Assembly (NCBI GenBank): GCA_964479045.1
Contig: CAYZJI010000005.1
Span: 98,550-162,549 of the forward strand
Direction of reading: 5' to 3'
DNA from: 2-02-FULL-47-50 sp964479045
GTDB lineage: Bacteria; Pseudomonadota; Gammaproteobacteria; Eutrophobiales; Eutrophobiaceae
Length of the DNA: 64,000 bases
A program made the position numbers and the translations under genes. Positions 9,053 to 18,481 of the stretch are shown here, piece after piece (position 1 is the first letter of the stretch; the number at the start of each line of letters is the position of its first letter). A model generated the notes under the pieces. The model made no database searches and was not told the origin of the DNA. It worked only from the letters and a program-made list of their open reading frames with translations.

Positions 9053-10062
9053 TCTTTCTGCGAGGGCCGCGCGGGCACTGAACTCTTGTCCCCATACAGG
9101 ACCTTCCTCCTGAACGCCCTGATCCTCTCATACATATTTTCAACCGGTTTCATGATCAGTTCCGGTCCTTTCAGGCTGTGTACCAGAGACAGGGTGAACA
9201 ATGCCGTTAATCCGGAAGGTTTCTTCCTTTGTATTTCCTCCATCAGGACATCATATGGATAACCCAGGGCATCGAGCAGCCCGGGCCCCAGATATCTGAC
9301 ATAGTCATGGGCAAAGCGCCAGTTCTGCGGTGAATCAATAAAATCCACCCATTTTGCAGCGCTCGCATTTTCCGGTTTGTCGTAGCGGTTGATATTGGTA
9401 TTGTCACCGTATAACCATTTTGGATCGCCGGATTTGCCATACTCTATGATATTTTTTTCAAAGGGCATGTTCAGATAATCAAACAGGCGTTGCAGTTCGG
9501 ATTCCGGACTCTCGACAAGGGATTCGTATCTGATAATACAGGCCCTCTTACCCAGCAACTTTTCTCCTTCCAGAATCAGCCGTGGTGCAGACAGCAGGTC
9601 ATGCTTGAAATCATACGGAAACAGAAACCGCGTAGTGGCCCATGTTGTGCACATGGAAGCAAGGATGGACAGAGGATTACGGTGCAGGAAAATAAATTTT
9701 GCGTCAGGAAACGTTCTGGATAATTCGCTGATTATAAAATAGTAACGGGGAGTTTTATCCAGAAAACAGGTCTTGCCGGTGCCGGCCAGTGCCGAGTTAT
9801 AAATATGCTCACCCATCAGGCGCAGGCCTTCGTAGTACTCACTGCCCTTGCCCGGTAACTGCTGCACAAATTCGTTGAGTGCGAGCCGGGCACGACTGGT
9901 ATTAAAATCCGCCTTCACTCCATCGTCCTTCAGTCCATACAACGGGTGTAACATCAGCCAGGGCTCGCCCACGGAATATATCTGGCTGTGACAGGCAAGC
10001 ATTCTCTGCAGTAATGTAGAACCGGCCCGCGGCTGGGAAATCACGAAAATAAGATTATTCAT
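9049..10062 (-). CDS. PAPS-dependent sulfotransferase
   Basis: A 337-residue sulfotransferase. The 5'-phosphosulfate loop ISQPRAGSTLLQ (8-19) and the 3'-phosphate motif FLHRNPLSILAS (about 125-136, with the conserved Arg and Ser) are both present. Such enzymes move sulfate from PAPS to hydroxyl or amino groups, here probably on a sugar of the repeat. It sits between two GT2 genes, overlapping both neighbours by 4 bp. It is one of three sulfotransferases in the operon; an APS kinase is encoded at 59251. Confidence 0.87.
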   Translation of the reverse strand: MNNLIFVISQPRAGSTLLQRMLACHSQIYSVGEPWLMLHPLYGLKDDGVKADFNTSRARLALNEFVQQLPGKGSEYYEGLRLMGEHIYNSALAGTGKTCFLDKTPRYYFIISELSRTFPDAKFIFLHRNPLSILASMCTTWATTRFLFPYDFKHDLLSAPRLILEGEKLLGKRACIIRYESLVESPESELQRLFDYLNMPFEKNIIEYGKSGDPKWLYGDNTNINRYDKPENASAAKWVDFIDSPQNWRFAHDYVRYLGPGLLDALGYPYDVLMEEIQRKKPSGLTALFTLSLVHSLKGPELIMKPVENMYERIRAFRRKVLYGDKSSVPARPSQKE

Positions 10063-10934
10063 GAGATAAAACTGTACTTTCCATAGATCCTGCAGGCATG
10101 ACTAAACTGTTTCATGTCCATTTTTTTAAGTGCCTGTATGCCGGCACGCAGTGCCACTTTGTTAATCCACTGACCAGCGAGCCGTATTGCTGACTTTTTC
10201 TCCCCGGCCGGTAAATTTTCCAGCAGTGCCCTGTTTTTCTCAATCAGATAATCCAGTGCCTCCAGATGCGAGGCCAAGCTGGACTTGGAAAGACCATGAT
10301 CATGCATCCTGATCTCGGCAAGGACCCTGTTGATATATCCGGCCCGGTTTCCCTTGGTCAGGCGAATGCGCAAGTCATAATCCTCATAAAGCCTGAGTTT
10401 ACTGTCATGAAATCCTGCGCGTTTCAGGGCTTCATACTCCACCAGCTCCATGCGGAAAAGACTGCGTTTTGGAAATGATCTTGAAAAAGTATGCCAGAAT
10501 ATGTCCCCAATCGGCACATCTTCCTGGTCAACCCATGCCTTGATCCGGGTCTTGCCATCTTCTGTGACATAGACATTATTCGAAAACGCAATTTTGATGT
10601 CTTTTCCTGACCGGATTACTTCTGACTCCAGCTCCAGCTTCTCCGGCAAGAACCGATCATCTCCGTCTACATAAGTAACATAATCCGATTTAACTGCAGA
10701 CAGAGCATCGATTCTGACTTGCGCAATACCGGTATTTGTTTTGTGTAATATCGGAACAATCAGTTCAGGATATCTGTTGCGATAATCAGCAATCAGATCA
10801 CAAGAGCCATCATTCGAGGCATCATCCACAACAATAATCTGATGCGGGGTCAGGGTCTGATCCAGAACGCTATTAATGGCTTCGGACAGATAAGCGATCT
10901 GGTTATACGAGGTTATGTATACGGCTATCTTCAC
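10059..10934 (-). CDS. Glycosyltransferase family 2
   Basis: A GT-A fold enzyme of about 291 residues: KIAVYITSYNQIAYLSEAIN at the start, IIVVDDASNDGS, TYVDGDDRF (DxD-type metal site) and a C-terminal segment YEDYDLRIRL with the acceptor-side acidic motif. I chose the GTG at 10934, because the longer frame starts with TTG at 10982 and would run 41 bp into the preceding gene, and because GT2 proteins usually begin just before the first beta strand. Substrate is unknown. It overlaps the sulfotransferase gene that follows it by 4 bp. Confidence 0.85.
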   Translation of the reverse strand: MKIAVYITSYNQIAYLSEAINSVLDQTLTPHQIIVVDDASNDGSCDLIADYRNRYPELIVPILHKTNTGIAQVRIDALSAVKSDYVTYVDGDDRFLPEKLELESEVIRSGKDIKIAFSNNVYVTEDGKTRIKAWVDQEDVPIGDIFWHTFSRSFPKRSLFRMELVEYEALKRAGFHDSKLRLYEDYDLRIRLTKGNRAGYINRVLAEIRMHDHGLSKSSLASHLEALDYLIEKNRALLENLPAGEKKSAIRLAGQWINKVALRAGIQALKKMDMKQFSHACRIYGKYSFIS

Positions 10935-10941
10935 CAGTGGC

Positions 10942-11676
10942 TTAACCTGAATGAAATAATCTGCCCCAGCAGGCCCGGGCAAATCTGGGCAGCGTTCGCC
11001 ATAATATGATCTGGCTGGTGCTGTAATATTTTTTTAATACGGCCTTTTTCTCATTTTCCCAACAGGTGGTATAACTTATTCCTGCTGCCGAGACTGTTGC
11101 GACAATACGTGGCAGATGCCTGTATCTGGCCGGCCCGTATATCAGCTTCATAAGCCAGTCATAATCACTGACAATTCTGTAATTTTCGTCAAAACCTTCG
11201 GTGCATGAAAATAACTCCTTTTTGGCAAATATCGCCTGGTGGCAGATCGTGGTCATAGCCAGAAATTGTCTGCTTAATTTGTCCGGATAGACTGTTTTTT
11301 TCATGTTGCCATTTCTGGATATCCTGACATCTCCGTAGACCAGATTTATATCGGGATTTTTTATGAAAATCTCCATCACATCTGCGAGCACGCCCGAATC
11401 TGCAAGCGTGTCATCTGAATTAAGGAAATACACCACGTCACCTGTGGCATAGCGAAGGGCTTTATTCATCGCATTATATATGCCATGGTCAGGCTCGCTG
11501 ATGACCGTTTGTATTATTGACCGGTACCGCTCGACAATCCGCAAGGTATTATCGTCTGATTTGCCATCGATGATGACGTACTCTATATCAGAGTAAGTCT
11601 GTTGCCTGACAGACAGGATCGTCTCTTCAATATGTGTTTCTGCATTTTTACATATCGTAACAACTGTAATTTTCAT
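10942..11676 (-). CDS. Glycosyltransferase family 2 (WcaE-like)
   Basis: A 244-residue GT2 with TVVTICKNAETHIEETILS, IIDGKSDDNT, SEPDHGIYNAMNKAL and FLNSDDTLAD. It follows the same template as the enzyme at 8285, suggesting an old duplication or shared donor class. It is probably a cytoplasmic enzyme extending the lipid-linked repeat. It starts 1 bp after the stop of the upstream methyltransferase-like gene. Linkage and donor cannot be assigned from sequence. Confidence 0.88.
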   Translation of the reverse strand: MKITVVTICKNAETHIEETILSVRQQTYSDIEYVIIDGKSDDNTLRIVERYRSIIQTVISEPDHGIYNAMNKALRYATGDVVYFLNSDDTLADSGVLADVMEIFIKNPDINLVYGDVRISRNGNMKKTVYPDKLSRQFLAMTTICHQAIFAKKELFSCTEGFDENYRIVSDYDWLMKLIYGPARYRHLPRIVATVSAAGISYTTCWENEKKAVLKKYYSTSQIILWRTLPRFARACWGRLFHSG

Positions 11677-11677
11677 A

Positions 11678-12322
11678 TCACATGTCCGGTTTCACGGCAT
11701 CCGCAATAATAGACGTGTAAACCGGTTTACCATTTATGTTACGCGGATCATTCAACAATGATCTCCTGATCATGCCGCCGGTTGGATCCCAGGGTTTATG
11801 ATTATGTCTGCCACTTGAATCAAAATACTCGAGCAGATCCACTTTGAAACCGGCTGACTCAAATGTTTTTTTCAAATTCACATAATCATACAGAACCTTG
11901 TGATCATGAGCGCCGGAACCTTTCCCGTTGACCGTGACATTGGCGATATATTCCGGATCCGGATGGTTTCCATCCGGCACTGCAATTCTTGCATGTCCGC
12001 CGGGACGCAGATATTTGTAACACAGTTCTGCGGCCTGCCGTCCCTGCTCTTCGGTCAGATGCTCCCAGACATGTTCTGCCAGAATGGCATCGACTTTCCT
12101 GATTGAAAAATAATAACGCCAGTCATCTTCAGCAAGAATGTCCAGCAAATCCCGGTTGGTGGACAGCCAGCCGGGCTGGATAAAACTTCCGGCACCGACC
12201 ACAATGCGTACCTGTGGCGCAAACAGGATCCGGACTTTGAGTGCCTGCCTAGCAAATAACCGCTTGAATGATTTCAGAATTCTCAACTTATTGCGTCTTT
12301 GATTATTCAAACCTGTAATCAA
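11678..12322 (-). CDS. Small SAM-dependent methyltransferase-like protein
   Basis: About 214 residues resembling predicted SAM-dependent methyltransferases found in polysaccharide loci: AEHVWEHLTEEQGRQAAELC, then YLRPGGHARIAVPDGNHPD and a C-terminal FKVDLLEYFDSSG strand. The glycine-rich SAM loop is poorly conserved (VVGAGSF), so SAM binding is likely but not certain. No ATG is available near the N-terminus; translation probably starts at TTG 12322 or slightly inside, overlapping the upstream sulfotransferase stop by about 20 bp. Its target, a sugar hydroxyl or carboxyl group, is unknown. Confidence 0.7.
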   Translation of the reverse strand: MITGLNNQRRNKLRILKSFKRLFARQALKVRILFAPQVRIVVGAGSFIQPGWLSTNRDLLDILAEDDWRYYFSIRKVDAILAEHVWEHLTEEQGRQAAELCYKYLRPGGHARIAVPDGNHPDPEYIANVTVNGKGSGAHDHKVLYDYVNLKKTFESAGFKVDLLEYFDSSGRHNHKPWDPTGGMIRRSLLNDPRNINGKPVYTSIIADAVKPDM

Positions 12323-12959
12323 ACTGTTTTATATCTTCTTCAAACATTTCGCCCACAGCGTCTCGGGTGGCCGGCGTGTAATATTCCTGGTAGGGTTTGC
12401 GCTCGGAAGCATTTATAAAGGGCAGATCCGTCCTGATATCCAGCCTCTTAAGCACGTTGTCAAAATCAGCCTTGAGGTTCTCGAATTTTCCGACAAAATC
12501 CACGGCAATCCTGTCTTCACTGTCCGTCAGAAAACTTTTCTGACTGCGCTGTCCGGTTTTCAACCGCCAGATCATATATTCATCAAACGTCCTGAACGTC
12601 TGGTAAAACCGGTACTGATGTGTAGTTATCGCGCGTTTGCCATAATGAAACAGCGACACCTGCATGTCCCAGGGATTCCTGACAAACGAGAATTTATAGT
12701 AACTGTTAAAGACAGCTTCAGGGATTCTGGCCTTCAGTGTTTTCACATCGATATGCTTTGGAAACCTCTGTAAATGCTGAAGGCCGGAAACCGGTTTTGG
12801 CGGTGACCCCAGAATGCGTCCCCAGACACCTATGAATTTTTTTATAATTTCGTCAGATATAAAAACATCGGCATAGGGTTTCAGTGCATCCGTAATACTG
12901 CTGCCTGCGGTTTTATAGATGTGAATAAATATGAATTTTTTGCTTCTGGATATAATCAT
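12303..12959 (-). CDS. Sulfotransferase family 2 protein
   Basis: A 218-residue protein of the carbohydrate (HNK-1/chondroitin-type) sulfotransferase family 2. FIFIHIYKTAGSSI at 9-22 is the 5'-PAPS loop and FVRNPWD at about 92-98 is the 3'-phosphate motif. The ATG at 12959 overlaps the upstream epimerase stop as ATGA; a longer frame from 13001 lacks support. Family members sulfate sugar hydroxyls using PAPS. It is the second of three sulfotransferases in the operon, and distinct in family from those at 9049 and 24721. Confidence 0.85.
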   Translation of the reverse strand: MIISRSKKFIFIHIYKTAGSSITDALKPYADVFISDEIIKKFIGVWGRILGSPPKPVSGLQHLQRFPKHIDVKTLKARIPEAVFNSYYKFSFVRNPWDMQVSLFHYGKRAITTHQYRFYQTFRTFDEYMIWRLKTGQRSQKSFLTDSEDRIAVDFVGKFENLKADFDNVLKRLDIRTDLPFINASERKPYQEYYTPATRDAVGEMFEEDIKQFDYRFE

Positions 12960-13909
12960 GCTGTTTTTTCGTAATGGTGTGTTAACTCCTCCATGGCCCA
13001 CCGGCTGTACTCGGCCAGGCCCGCATCCAGATCTCTGGTAATGGAAAAACCTGTCTGTTGAAGCCTGGTAATATCCGCCTGGTAGTGTAATGGATCGCCT
13101 TCCCGGTTTTTCCCTGCATATTTAACCTGCAATTTATCATTGATATGGCGCAACATTTTCACGGCCAGCTCATTTACCGTGGTCGCTACGCCTGTACCAC
13201 CATTGAATATTTCACAATCACCACTGTGACGGTTGCACAAATAGAGGGCCATTCGCGCAGCATCCTCTGCGTGCAACATGTCCCGCGTCTCATTTCCGGT
13301 TCCAAACAACTCAATCACTTCAGTAGTGGATAATGCTTTTCTGATCATGTCCCAGAGCAACTGTTTTCTGAGGCCGGCGCCGTATATAGAGAAATACCGG
13401 ATTACCAGGGAAGATACGCTGGAATTTTCAGCCGCCTGTTCACACAGGATTTCCGCCATGCGTTTATGCCTGCCATAGGGCGAAACCGGCGCAATCAGAT
13501 CAGTTTCCGCAATCGGACGATTATCCTTATTGCCATACACGGCGGCGCTTGAGGGCAGAATCAGCAATGTTTTTAACTGCTGATCCTGGATAAATTCAAT
13601 AATGTCAGCTGTGGTTTGAACTGTGTTGACCTGGTCGGCCTGCGGATTATCAAAAGAATACTGAACTGAACTGCCACCGGCAGCATGAAATATCACATCG
13701 GGCGCCGACTGCTTCTCCAGTACATCCTGCAGAAGGCCATGCGATATCAAACCGGCCTGCCAGTCCGTAAGGCAACGCCAGATCTGTTCCTTTTCAGTCA
13801 CAGGGGCCCTGCTCAGACCAAACACCTGCCAGCCTGCGTTATGAAAACAGCGGGACACATAACCCGCCAGAAATCCGCCGGCGCCGGTCACCCAGATCGT
13901 TTTACTCAT
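12956..13909 (-). CDS. NAD-dependent epimerase/dehydratase (extended SDR)
   Basis: A 317-residue nucleotide-sugar modifying enzyme with VTGAGGFLAGYVS at residues 7-19 and the catalytic YGRHKRMAE (Tyr-x3-Lys), plus a serine-rich SSAAVYG just before it. The substrate-binding C-terminal part includes GTGNETRDMLHAEDAA. It could be a 4-epimerase, reductase or dehydratase; the sequence does not settle which. It overlaps the following sulfotransferase gene by 4 bp. Confidence 0.85.
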   Translation of the reverse strand: MSKTIWVTGAGGFLAGYVSRCFHNAGWQVFGLSRAPVTEKEQIWRCLTDWQAGLISHGLLQDVLEKQSAPDVIFHAAGGSSVQYSFDNPQADQVNTVQTTADIIEFIQDQQLKTLLILPSSAAVYGNKDNRPIAETDLIAPVSPYGRHKRMAEILCEQAAENSSVSSLVIRYFSIYGAGLRKQLLWDMIRKALSTTEVIELFGTGNETRDMLHAEDAARMALYLCNRHSGDCEIFNGGTGVATTVNELAVKMLRHINDKLQVKYAGKNREGDPLHYQADITRLQQTGFSITRDLDAGLAEYSRWAMEELTHHYEKTA

Positions 13910-13936
13910 GCTGTTTCGATTAATCCGGAAAAACAG

Positions 13937-14758
13937 TTATTGCGCTTTATATCCAATAAACGAATAGAGCCGGCCCGGTGTATTGTTGAACCTGCCCAGA
14001 CAGCGAATGATACTGTCCGGGATCATATCTGGCAGCGGCCAGCGGTATCTTCTGGAAAGCCGGCGTTTGATGGTTTTGATATCATCAGGGTATAAATTGA
14101 TGTCAGACTCATATGGATTGAATTGGCGGGTGATTGTGATGCCGGCATTACCGATCGCGTCCCGGTATTCATCAAGCAGGTAGGCGTTTTCACCCTGATA
14201 CAAGTGATGCAAGGGATGAGTTCTCAGAAATTCGTCCTTGTCTTCCCTGCGCGAGAGTACATGTTCCCGCACAGCGATAAAACATCCACCGGGTTTCAGC
14301 ACGCGCGCCATTTCACTGCAGGCATGTTCAAGACTGGCAGCATGATGCAGGGCCTGCCGGCAAAATACGATATCAAAACTGCTGGCCGCAAAAGGCAAGG
14401 ATTCGGAATTTGCCTGTACAATTTTTATTCCGGCACCAGTGTCACGGTTGATACGGCGTATGCATCCGGCGCCGACAAAATCGCTGGCATCAGGTTCCAG
14501 CGCGGTTATTTCATAACTATCCCTGTAAAAAGCGTAGGATGAAATTCCACGTCCGGCCCCCAGATCCAGAACCTTGAGCGGAGCTGACGGCAAACAGGCA
14601 CGTATGGCTGTCCATTCCGCACATTGATAATAACGTTCTGCTGCCTGCGCTACCGGCTCATCAAAAAAACAGGCCCGCACCAGATCCTGCTGTCCTTCCT
14701 GATTACACAACCATCTGACAGCGTCTTCCCAGGAGAGAAGTTTGTTTGTTTCCATCAT
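13937..14758 (-). CDS. Class I SAM-dependent methyltransferase
   Basis: A 273-residue methyltransferase. The SAM-binding motif I VLDLGAGRGISS is near residue 57-68, followed by acidic ALEPDASD, motif IV region DIVFCRQALHHA and VLKPGGCFIAVREH. The HH after motif IV is typical of Methyltransf_11 proteins. The ATG at 14758 is used, with a second ATG one codon later. It is likely an O- or N-methylation enzyme acting on a sugar precursor or the lipid-linked glycan. It begins a dense stretch in which methyltransferase genes alternate with transferases. Confidence 0.83.
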   Translation of the reverse strand: MMETNKLLSWEDAVRWLCNQEGQQDLVRACFFDEPVAQAAERYYQCAEWTAIRACLPSAPLKVLDLGAGRGISSYAFYRDSYEITALEPDASDFVGAGCIRRINRDTGAGIKIVQANSESLPFAASSFDIVFCRQALHHAASLEHACSEMARVLKPGGCFIAVREHVLSRREDKDEFLRTHPLHHLYQGENAYLLDEYRDAIGNAGITITRQFNPYESDINLYPDDIKTIKRRLSRRYRWPLPDMIPDSIIRCLGRFNNTPGRLYSFIGYKAQ

Positions 14759-15595
14759 TTACCTGAAAAGCTCAAGAGTAATCAGGCCCCGGGAAGCAGC
14801 GGCATAATCCGGATCATATTTTTTGGAAGCGTGGATATCAAAATACCGTGCATGCTCAATATCATTTTTACCGGCGTTTGCCCAGCCATCCGGGCGGTAT
14901 TGATAACAGGAAATAACTGATTTTGATGGGGCAAACTGATCAAGCAGTTTCTGTATCATTCCGGAATCAAACACCTGAAACCAGCCATGATTAAAATAAT
15001 CTCCGTAAGGCACCGAAAGATACAAACAACCGCCCGGTTTGAGTAAACGTTTTAATTCAGTTATTGCATCAAGATAACCGTCTTTCACGTTTTCATTTTT
15101 ACTGGTATCACTGGTATAAAGATAGGTATTGTCGAGGCCAACATGTTCCAGTGTTGAGAGACAACAAATCCAGTCGAAATAATCATCTTTCAGGCAGCTG
15201 TGCCGGAGATCTTCATACACATAGGAAATGCCTTTCTGCCAGAAGGCCCGGCTCTCCGGGGCCAGCGTGGAAATCCACAATTTCTTGTTTGCCAGCTTCG
15301 TATGATTGATGATCGGAGCATGATTCAGTACTGAACCGGCATCCAGCAACCGGCCTTCCCCCGCAGGCAACTTTTCCAGAAACCACAGGTACTCAACCAC
15401 CCTGTCATCAATTCTGAACCCGTAATTGGCAGGCAACCTGTCTGGCTCAACATGATTTGCCAGGGCCTGCTGTATATACCTCCATTTATATACATCATAG
15501 CCACGCGTCCAGGGTTTTTTACCCGTCATATAAAAATATGCCAAGTCCAGGTATTTTGCGGGTCTTTGCAACAAACGCTTGAAGATTTTTATCAT
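14759..15595 (-). CDS. SAM-dependent methyltransferase-like protein
   Basis: A 278-residue protein with a degenerate motif I (RLLDAGSVLNHAPI), DWICCLSTLEHVGLDN and LLKPGGCLYLSVPYGD. The glycines of the SAM loop are partly replaced, but the LEH and KPGG motifs are intact, so it belongs to the class I methyltransferase superfamily. It overlaps the upstream transferase gene by 4 bp and starts with ATG. No substrate can be proposed beyond the glycan context. Confidence 0.72.
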   Translation of the reverse strand: MIKIFKRLLQRPAKYLDLAYFYMTGKKPWTRGYDVYKWRYIQQALANHVEPDRLPANYGFRIDDRVVEYLWFLEKLPAGEGRLLDAGSVLNHAPIINHTKLANKKLWISTLAPESRAFWQKGISYVYEDLRHSCLKDDYFDWICCLSTLEHVGLDNTYLYTSDTSKNENVKDGYLDAITELKRLLKPGGCLYLSVPYGDYFNHGWFQVFDSGMIQKLLDQFAPSKSVISCYQYRPDGWANAGKNDIEHARYFDIHASKKYDPDYAAASRGLITLELFR

Positions 15596-16515
15596 GGTTT
15601 CTTGTAGTTGAATAAATTACGCAGTCTGGAAAACCTGCCGGTACTTTTTCCACGGCCGGTCCTGCGTTTTTGATCGGCGAAATAACTGACCACCTTCGCA
15701 TAGGTACTCTCGCATATTTCAACCGGGAATGTATCGTGGCGAATCCGTTCAACATCAACATGGCCTGCATTACTGCTGACCAGTGTCTGGGCATGCGTAC
15801 CACTGCCATCCATGCCGGTATTTGTCACCAGCGAAACCTTTGGATAGGCCACCAGTCCTTTTTTCATGAAAACTGTGGCATACCAGTGGATGGCCCACGA
15901 ATCAATTTTGCCTTCATGCTGGGCTTCAAGCATCGGGAAATAATCATAATTACCATTTATATTGAATCTGTATCTGAGCTCCGGGTTCCCGGCCATTTTT
16001 CTGTAGAGCAAGACATCATCTGTGTAATTTTTCCAGGCCCGGTCCCAGATGGCCCAGCCCCATGAGGTTGTCAACGGCATGAAACACAACGCATGCCCGC
16101 AGTCTGTATTGACCGGAAACTGATAACCGGATATCTGCATGATCCGTTCATCATTACTGTATTTATCCAGCACGACATTCATATAATCCAGAAAACAGGA
16201 AGCAACCACCAGATCGTCTTCAACCACAATTACCGAACCGTATTGATCGCATAACTGTGTTACCCCGTCTTTTATGGAATTGGCCAGACCGGCATTGGTT
16301 TCCCTTGCCATTACCGTGACCGATGCGAACCCGTCAATTGTTCCCAGATAGGCCCTTACTTCACTGACCTGTCTGATGTCAGCGTCAGATTTTGCTCCAT
16401 CTGAATAAACATACAAATGGCTCTCACGGGCGCGAGCGTTGGATTTGAGCGATTCCACTGTGCGTTGCAGATGATCCGGACGCTTATAGGCAAACAGTGC
16501 TATCGGTGCCGCCAT
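15592..16515 (-). CDS. GT-A fold glycosyltransferase (GNT-I-like)
   Basis: A 307-residue protein resembling bacterial relatives of N-acetylglucosaminyltransferase I (GT13-like): IALFAYKRPDHLQRTVESLK at the N-terminus, LYVYSDGAKSDAD, then the acidic metal motif VVEDDLVVASCFLDYMN and a tryptophan-rich TSWGWAIWDRAWKNY acceptor loop. The EDD motif fits the nucleotide-sugar/metal site of this class. It lies between two methyltransferase genes. Cytoplasmic, no membrane segments; donor unknown. Confidence 0.78.
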   Translation of the reverse strand: MAAPIALFAYKRPDHLQRTVESLKSNARARESHLYVYSDGAKSDADIRQVSEVRAYLGTIDGFASVTVMARETNAGLANSIKDGVTQLCDQYGSVIVVEDDLVVASCFLDYMNVVLDKYSNDERIMQISGYQFPVNTDCGHALCFMPLTTSWGWAIWDRAWKNYTDDVLLYRKMAGNPELRYRFNINGNYDYFPMLEAQHEGKIDSWAIHWYATVFMKKGLVAYPKVSLVTNTGMDGSGTHAQTLVSSNAGHVDVERIRHDTFPVEICESTYAKVVSYFADQKRRTGRGKSTGRFSRLRNLFNYKKP

Positions 16516-16530
16516 GTGTCCTGCCCCTGC

Positions 16531-17274
16531 TCAGCGTACAACCGGTCCATGATCCGTTTTATTTTTGAAACACATAAACCATTTGCCAGTTGAAATACGG
16601 TCTTCCCATGAAGACTCCAGCACATACACCCTGCCATAAATCGATTTGTATTTTTTCAACCACCATTCAACAGAATTATTGAAATAACTCTGATCGGTTT
16701 TTATCCAGCCCTCATCCCGGCCGCTGCGTGATACCGGGATCATATGGAAGGAGGCCCTGGCTGCCACCCTGTGGCATTCACCCAAAAATGCTGCAATGCC
16801 GTTCTCCGTAAAGTGCTCCAGTGAGCCAATCGAATAGGCATAATTAAAATGGTTGTCCGGATAGGGCATTCTGGTGGCATCACATACCGTCAGTTTGTTT
16901 TCCGCTATGCCACGCTCAACAGCTTTCTGAATCAGAAAATCAGAAATATCACACCCATGAACATCAGCGCCCACATTCGCCACGATTTCCATGGTTTTAC
17001 CTGTGCCGCAGGCCACATCCAGCACCCTGCCCTCACTATTCAGCATGATAAACTGTATTTCTCTCCATACGTTTTTTTCTCCCCATGTCTCCAGTGTGGC
17101 GGCCATGGCCGGGTCCCAGTATAAATCCAGATTTTGCTTGTCTTGTGAAGCGTCGCCTGCCAGTGCAACCACAGATTTGCCTCTGCATTTTCTGTATATA
17201 TAACGCAGTCTGTTAACGACTGCAGGCGGGCACGTTTTGCTGACCAGTGTCTTGATTGATTTCATCATATTCAT
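16531..17274 (-). CDS. Class I SAM-dependent methyltransferase
   Basis: A 247-residue enzyme with motif I VLDVACGTGKTMEI, acidic HGCDISD, DATRMPYPDNHFNYAYSIGSLEH and a C-terminal part with a tyrosine/tryptophan-rich acceptor region. This is a complete, canonical Methyltransf_11-type fold, better conserved than those at 11678 and 14759. It may methylate a sugar hydroxyl. It is separated by 10-15 bp from both neighbours. Confidence 0.86.
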   Translation of the reverse strand: MNMMKSIKTLVSKTCPPAVVNRLRYIYRKCRGKSVVALAGDASQDKQNLDLYWDPAMAATLETWGEKNVWREIQFIMLNSEGRVLDVACGTGKTMEIVANVGADVHGCDISDFLIQKAVERGIAENKLTVCDATRMPYPDNHFNYAYSIGSLEHFTENGIAAFLGECHRVAARASFHMIPVSRSGRDEGWIKTDQSYFNNSVEWWLKKYKSIYGRVYVLESSWEDRISTGKWFMCFKNKTDHGPVVR

Positions 17275-17284
17275 ATTGTGATTT

Positions 17285-18445
17285 TTAATTTTTTTTCACG
17301 CAGGATTCCAGTATATGCATGAAGGCTTCGGCACAATCCAGGGTCTCCGCTTCGCGACGTGTTCTCGCCTGTCCTTCAGCCTGAACATCCGGGCCCGGCA
17401 CGAGATTCATCCATGACGATTCAAGCTTGTGTGCAAGTTCTTCCGGGCTGGCCGGATCAAAATAGACCGCAGGCTCAGGTTGCTGTTCCCTGTGCACCGG
17501 AATGTCCGACAGGAAAAGCGGGCGGCCAAGTGATTTGGCATCTTCCACCACCGTACTCCAGCCTTCGAACAGCGAAGGCTGTATTACCGCCGCTGCATGA
17601 CGAAATATCTGAATCTGCTCAAACCGGGGCAACAAACCCAGAAAGTGAATGCTGTGCGTCAACCCCAGATCAGAGATCTGTTGCCTGAGTCTGTTGATAT
17701 GCCCGGCATTACGGGCATCCACTTCGTTGCCGGTGCAAACCAGATTAATATTCATGTTCTTCTTTTTAAGTATCCCCAGAGCGGAAAATACCACTTCATG
17801 ATTTTTATGCACCCAGAACTGGTTAGGCAGATAAAGGTATTTCTCAGGCAAACGGTACTTGCTGCGGGGATCATCGCCTGTGATTTCACTGCTGGAAATA
17901 TTGCTGACAAAAGACCAGACAAAGATCCTGACCGCAGCATGCGGATGGAATTTTCTGAAATCAGCCTCGGCAGTTTTGCTGCTGAGTACCAGAAAGCCGC
18001 CGGATTCTGCAGCCGCCCTGTCGCGCAGTCTTCTCCGGTCAACTTCCTGGGGACTGAATAATTCAGGCATGTACTCATGCTGAAAATCAGGGATCCAGTA
18101 GATTTGTTTTGCGGAATAATGATTGTGCGGGTTTAATACCGGATAAATTATATCCACCCTGTTCTGATAGTTACGGGTCCAGGGAAACATCCGGCCAGTC
18201 AGTTTATTAAGATAAAGGGTATACCGGCCGAAAAGATAACGGTTCCTGACGATGGAACAACGGCTTAATTCCCGGATCTGGGGATAACTGGCTGGATTCT
18301 CATCCAGCAGGTAAATCACCGGCCTGCGCTGCTCCGGCAGTTGTTCCAGCGTACTGATCAGATTCCTTATATATAAGGTACCGCCCATCCAGGCGTCCCC
18401 GTATAACATGGGAACACCCAGCGAGATAACATTATGCTTATTCAA
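17285..18445 (-). CDS. Glycosyltransferase family 4 (GT-B)
   Basis: A 386-residue GT-B enzyme. The N-terminal domain opens with ISLGVPMLYGDAWMGGTLYI; the C-terminal donor domain carries YLPNQFWVHKNHEVV and the GT4 E-x7-E signature within PSLFEGWSTVVEDAKSLGRP. Retaining sugar transfer to the lipid-linked repeat is expected. The only start that keeps the first beta strand is TTG at 18445; a stop lies just upstream in frame, and the next ATG (residue 13) would remove the strand. Confidence 0.88.
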   Translation of the reverse strand: MNKHNVISLGVPMLYGDAWMGGTLYIRNLISTLEQLPEQRRPVIYLLDENPASYPQIRELSRCSIVRNRYLFGRYTLYLNKLTGRMFPWTRNYQNRVDIIYPVLNPHNHYSAKQIYWIPDFQHEYMPELFSPQEVDRRRLRDRAAAESGGFLVLSSKTAEADFRKFHPHAAVRIFVWSFVSNISSSEITGDDPRSKYRLPEKYLYLPNQFWVHKNHEVVFSALGILKKKNMNINLVCTGNEVDARNAGHINRLRQQISDLGLTHSIHFLGLLPRFEQIQIFRHAAAVIQPSLFEGWSTVVEDAKSLGRPLFLSDIPVHREQQPEPAVYFDPASPEELAHKLESSWMNLVPGPDVQAEGQARTRREAETLDCAEAFMHILESCVKKN

Positions 18446-18481
18446 CCTGAACGATCGGCTTTATTGATGATACTGGCCAGC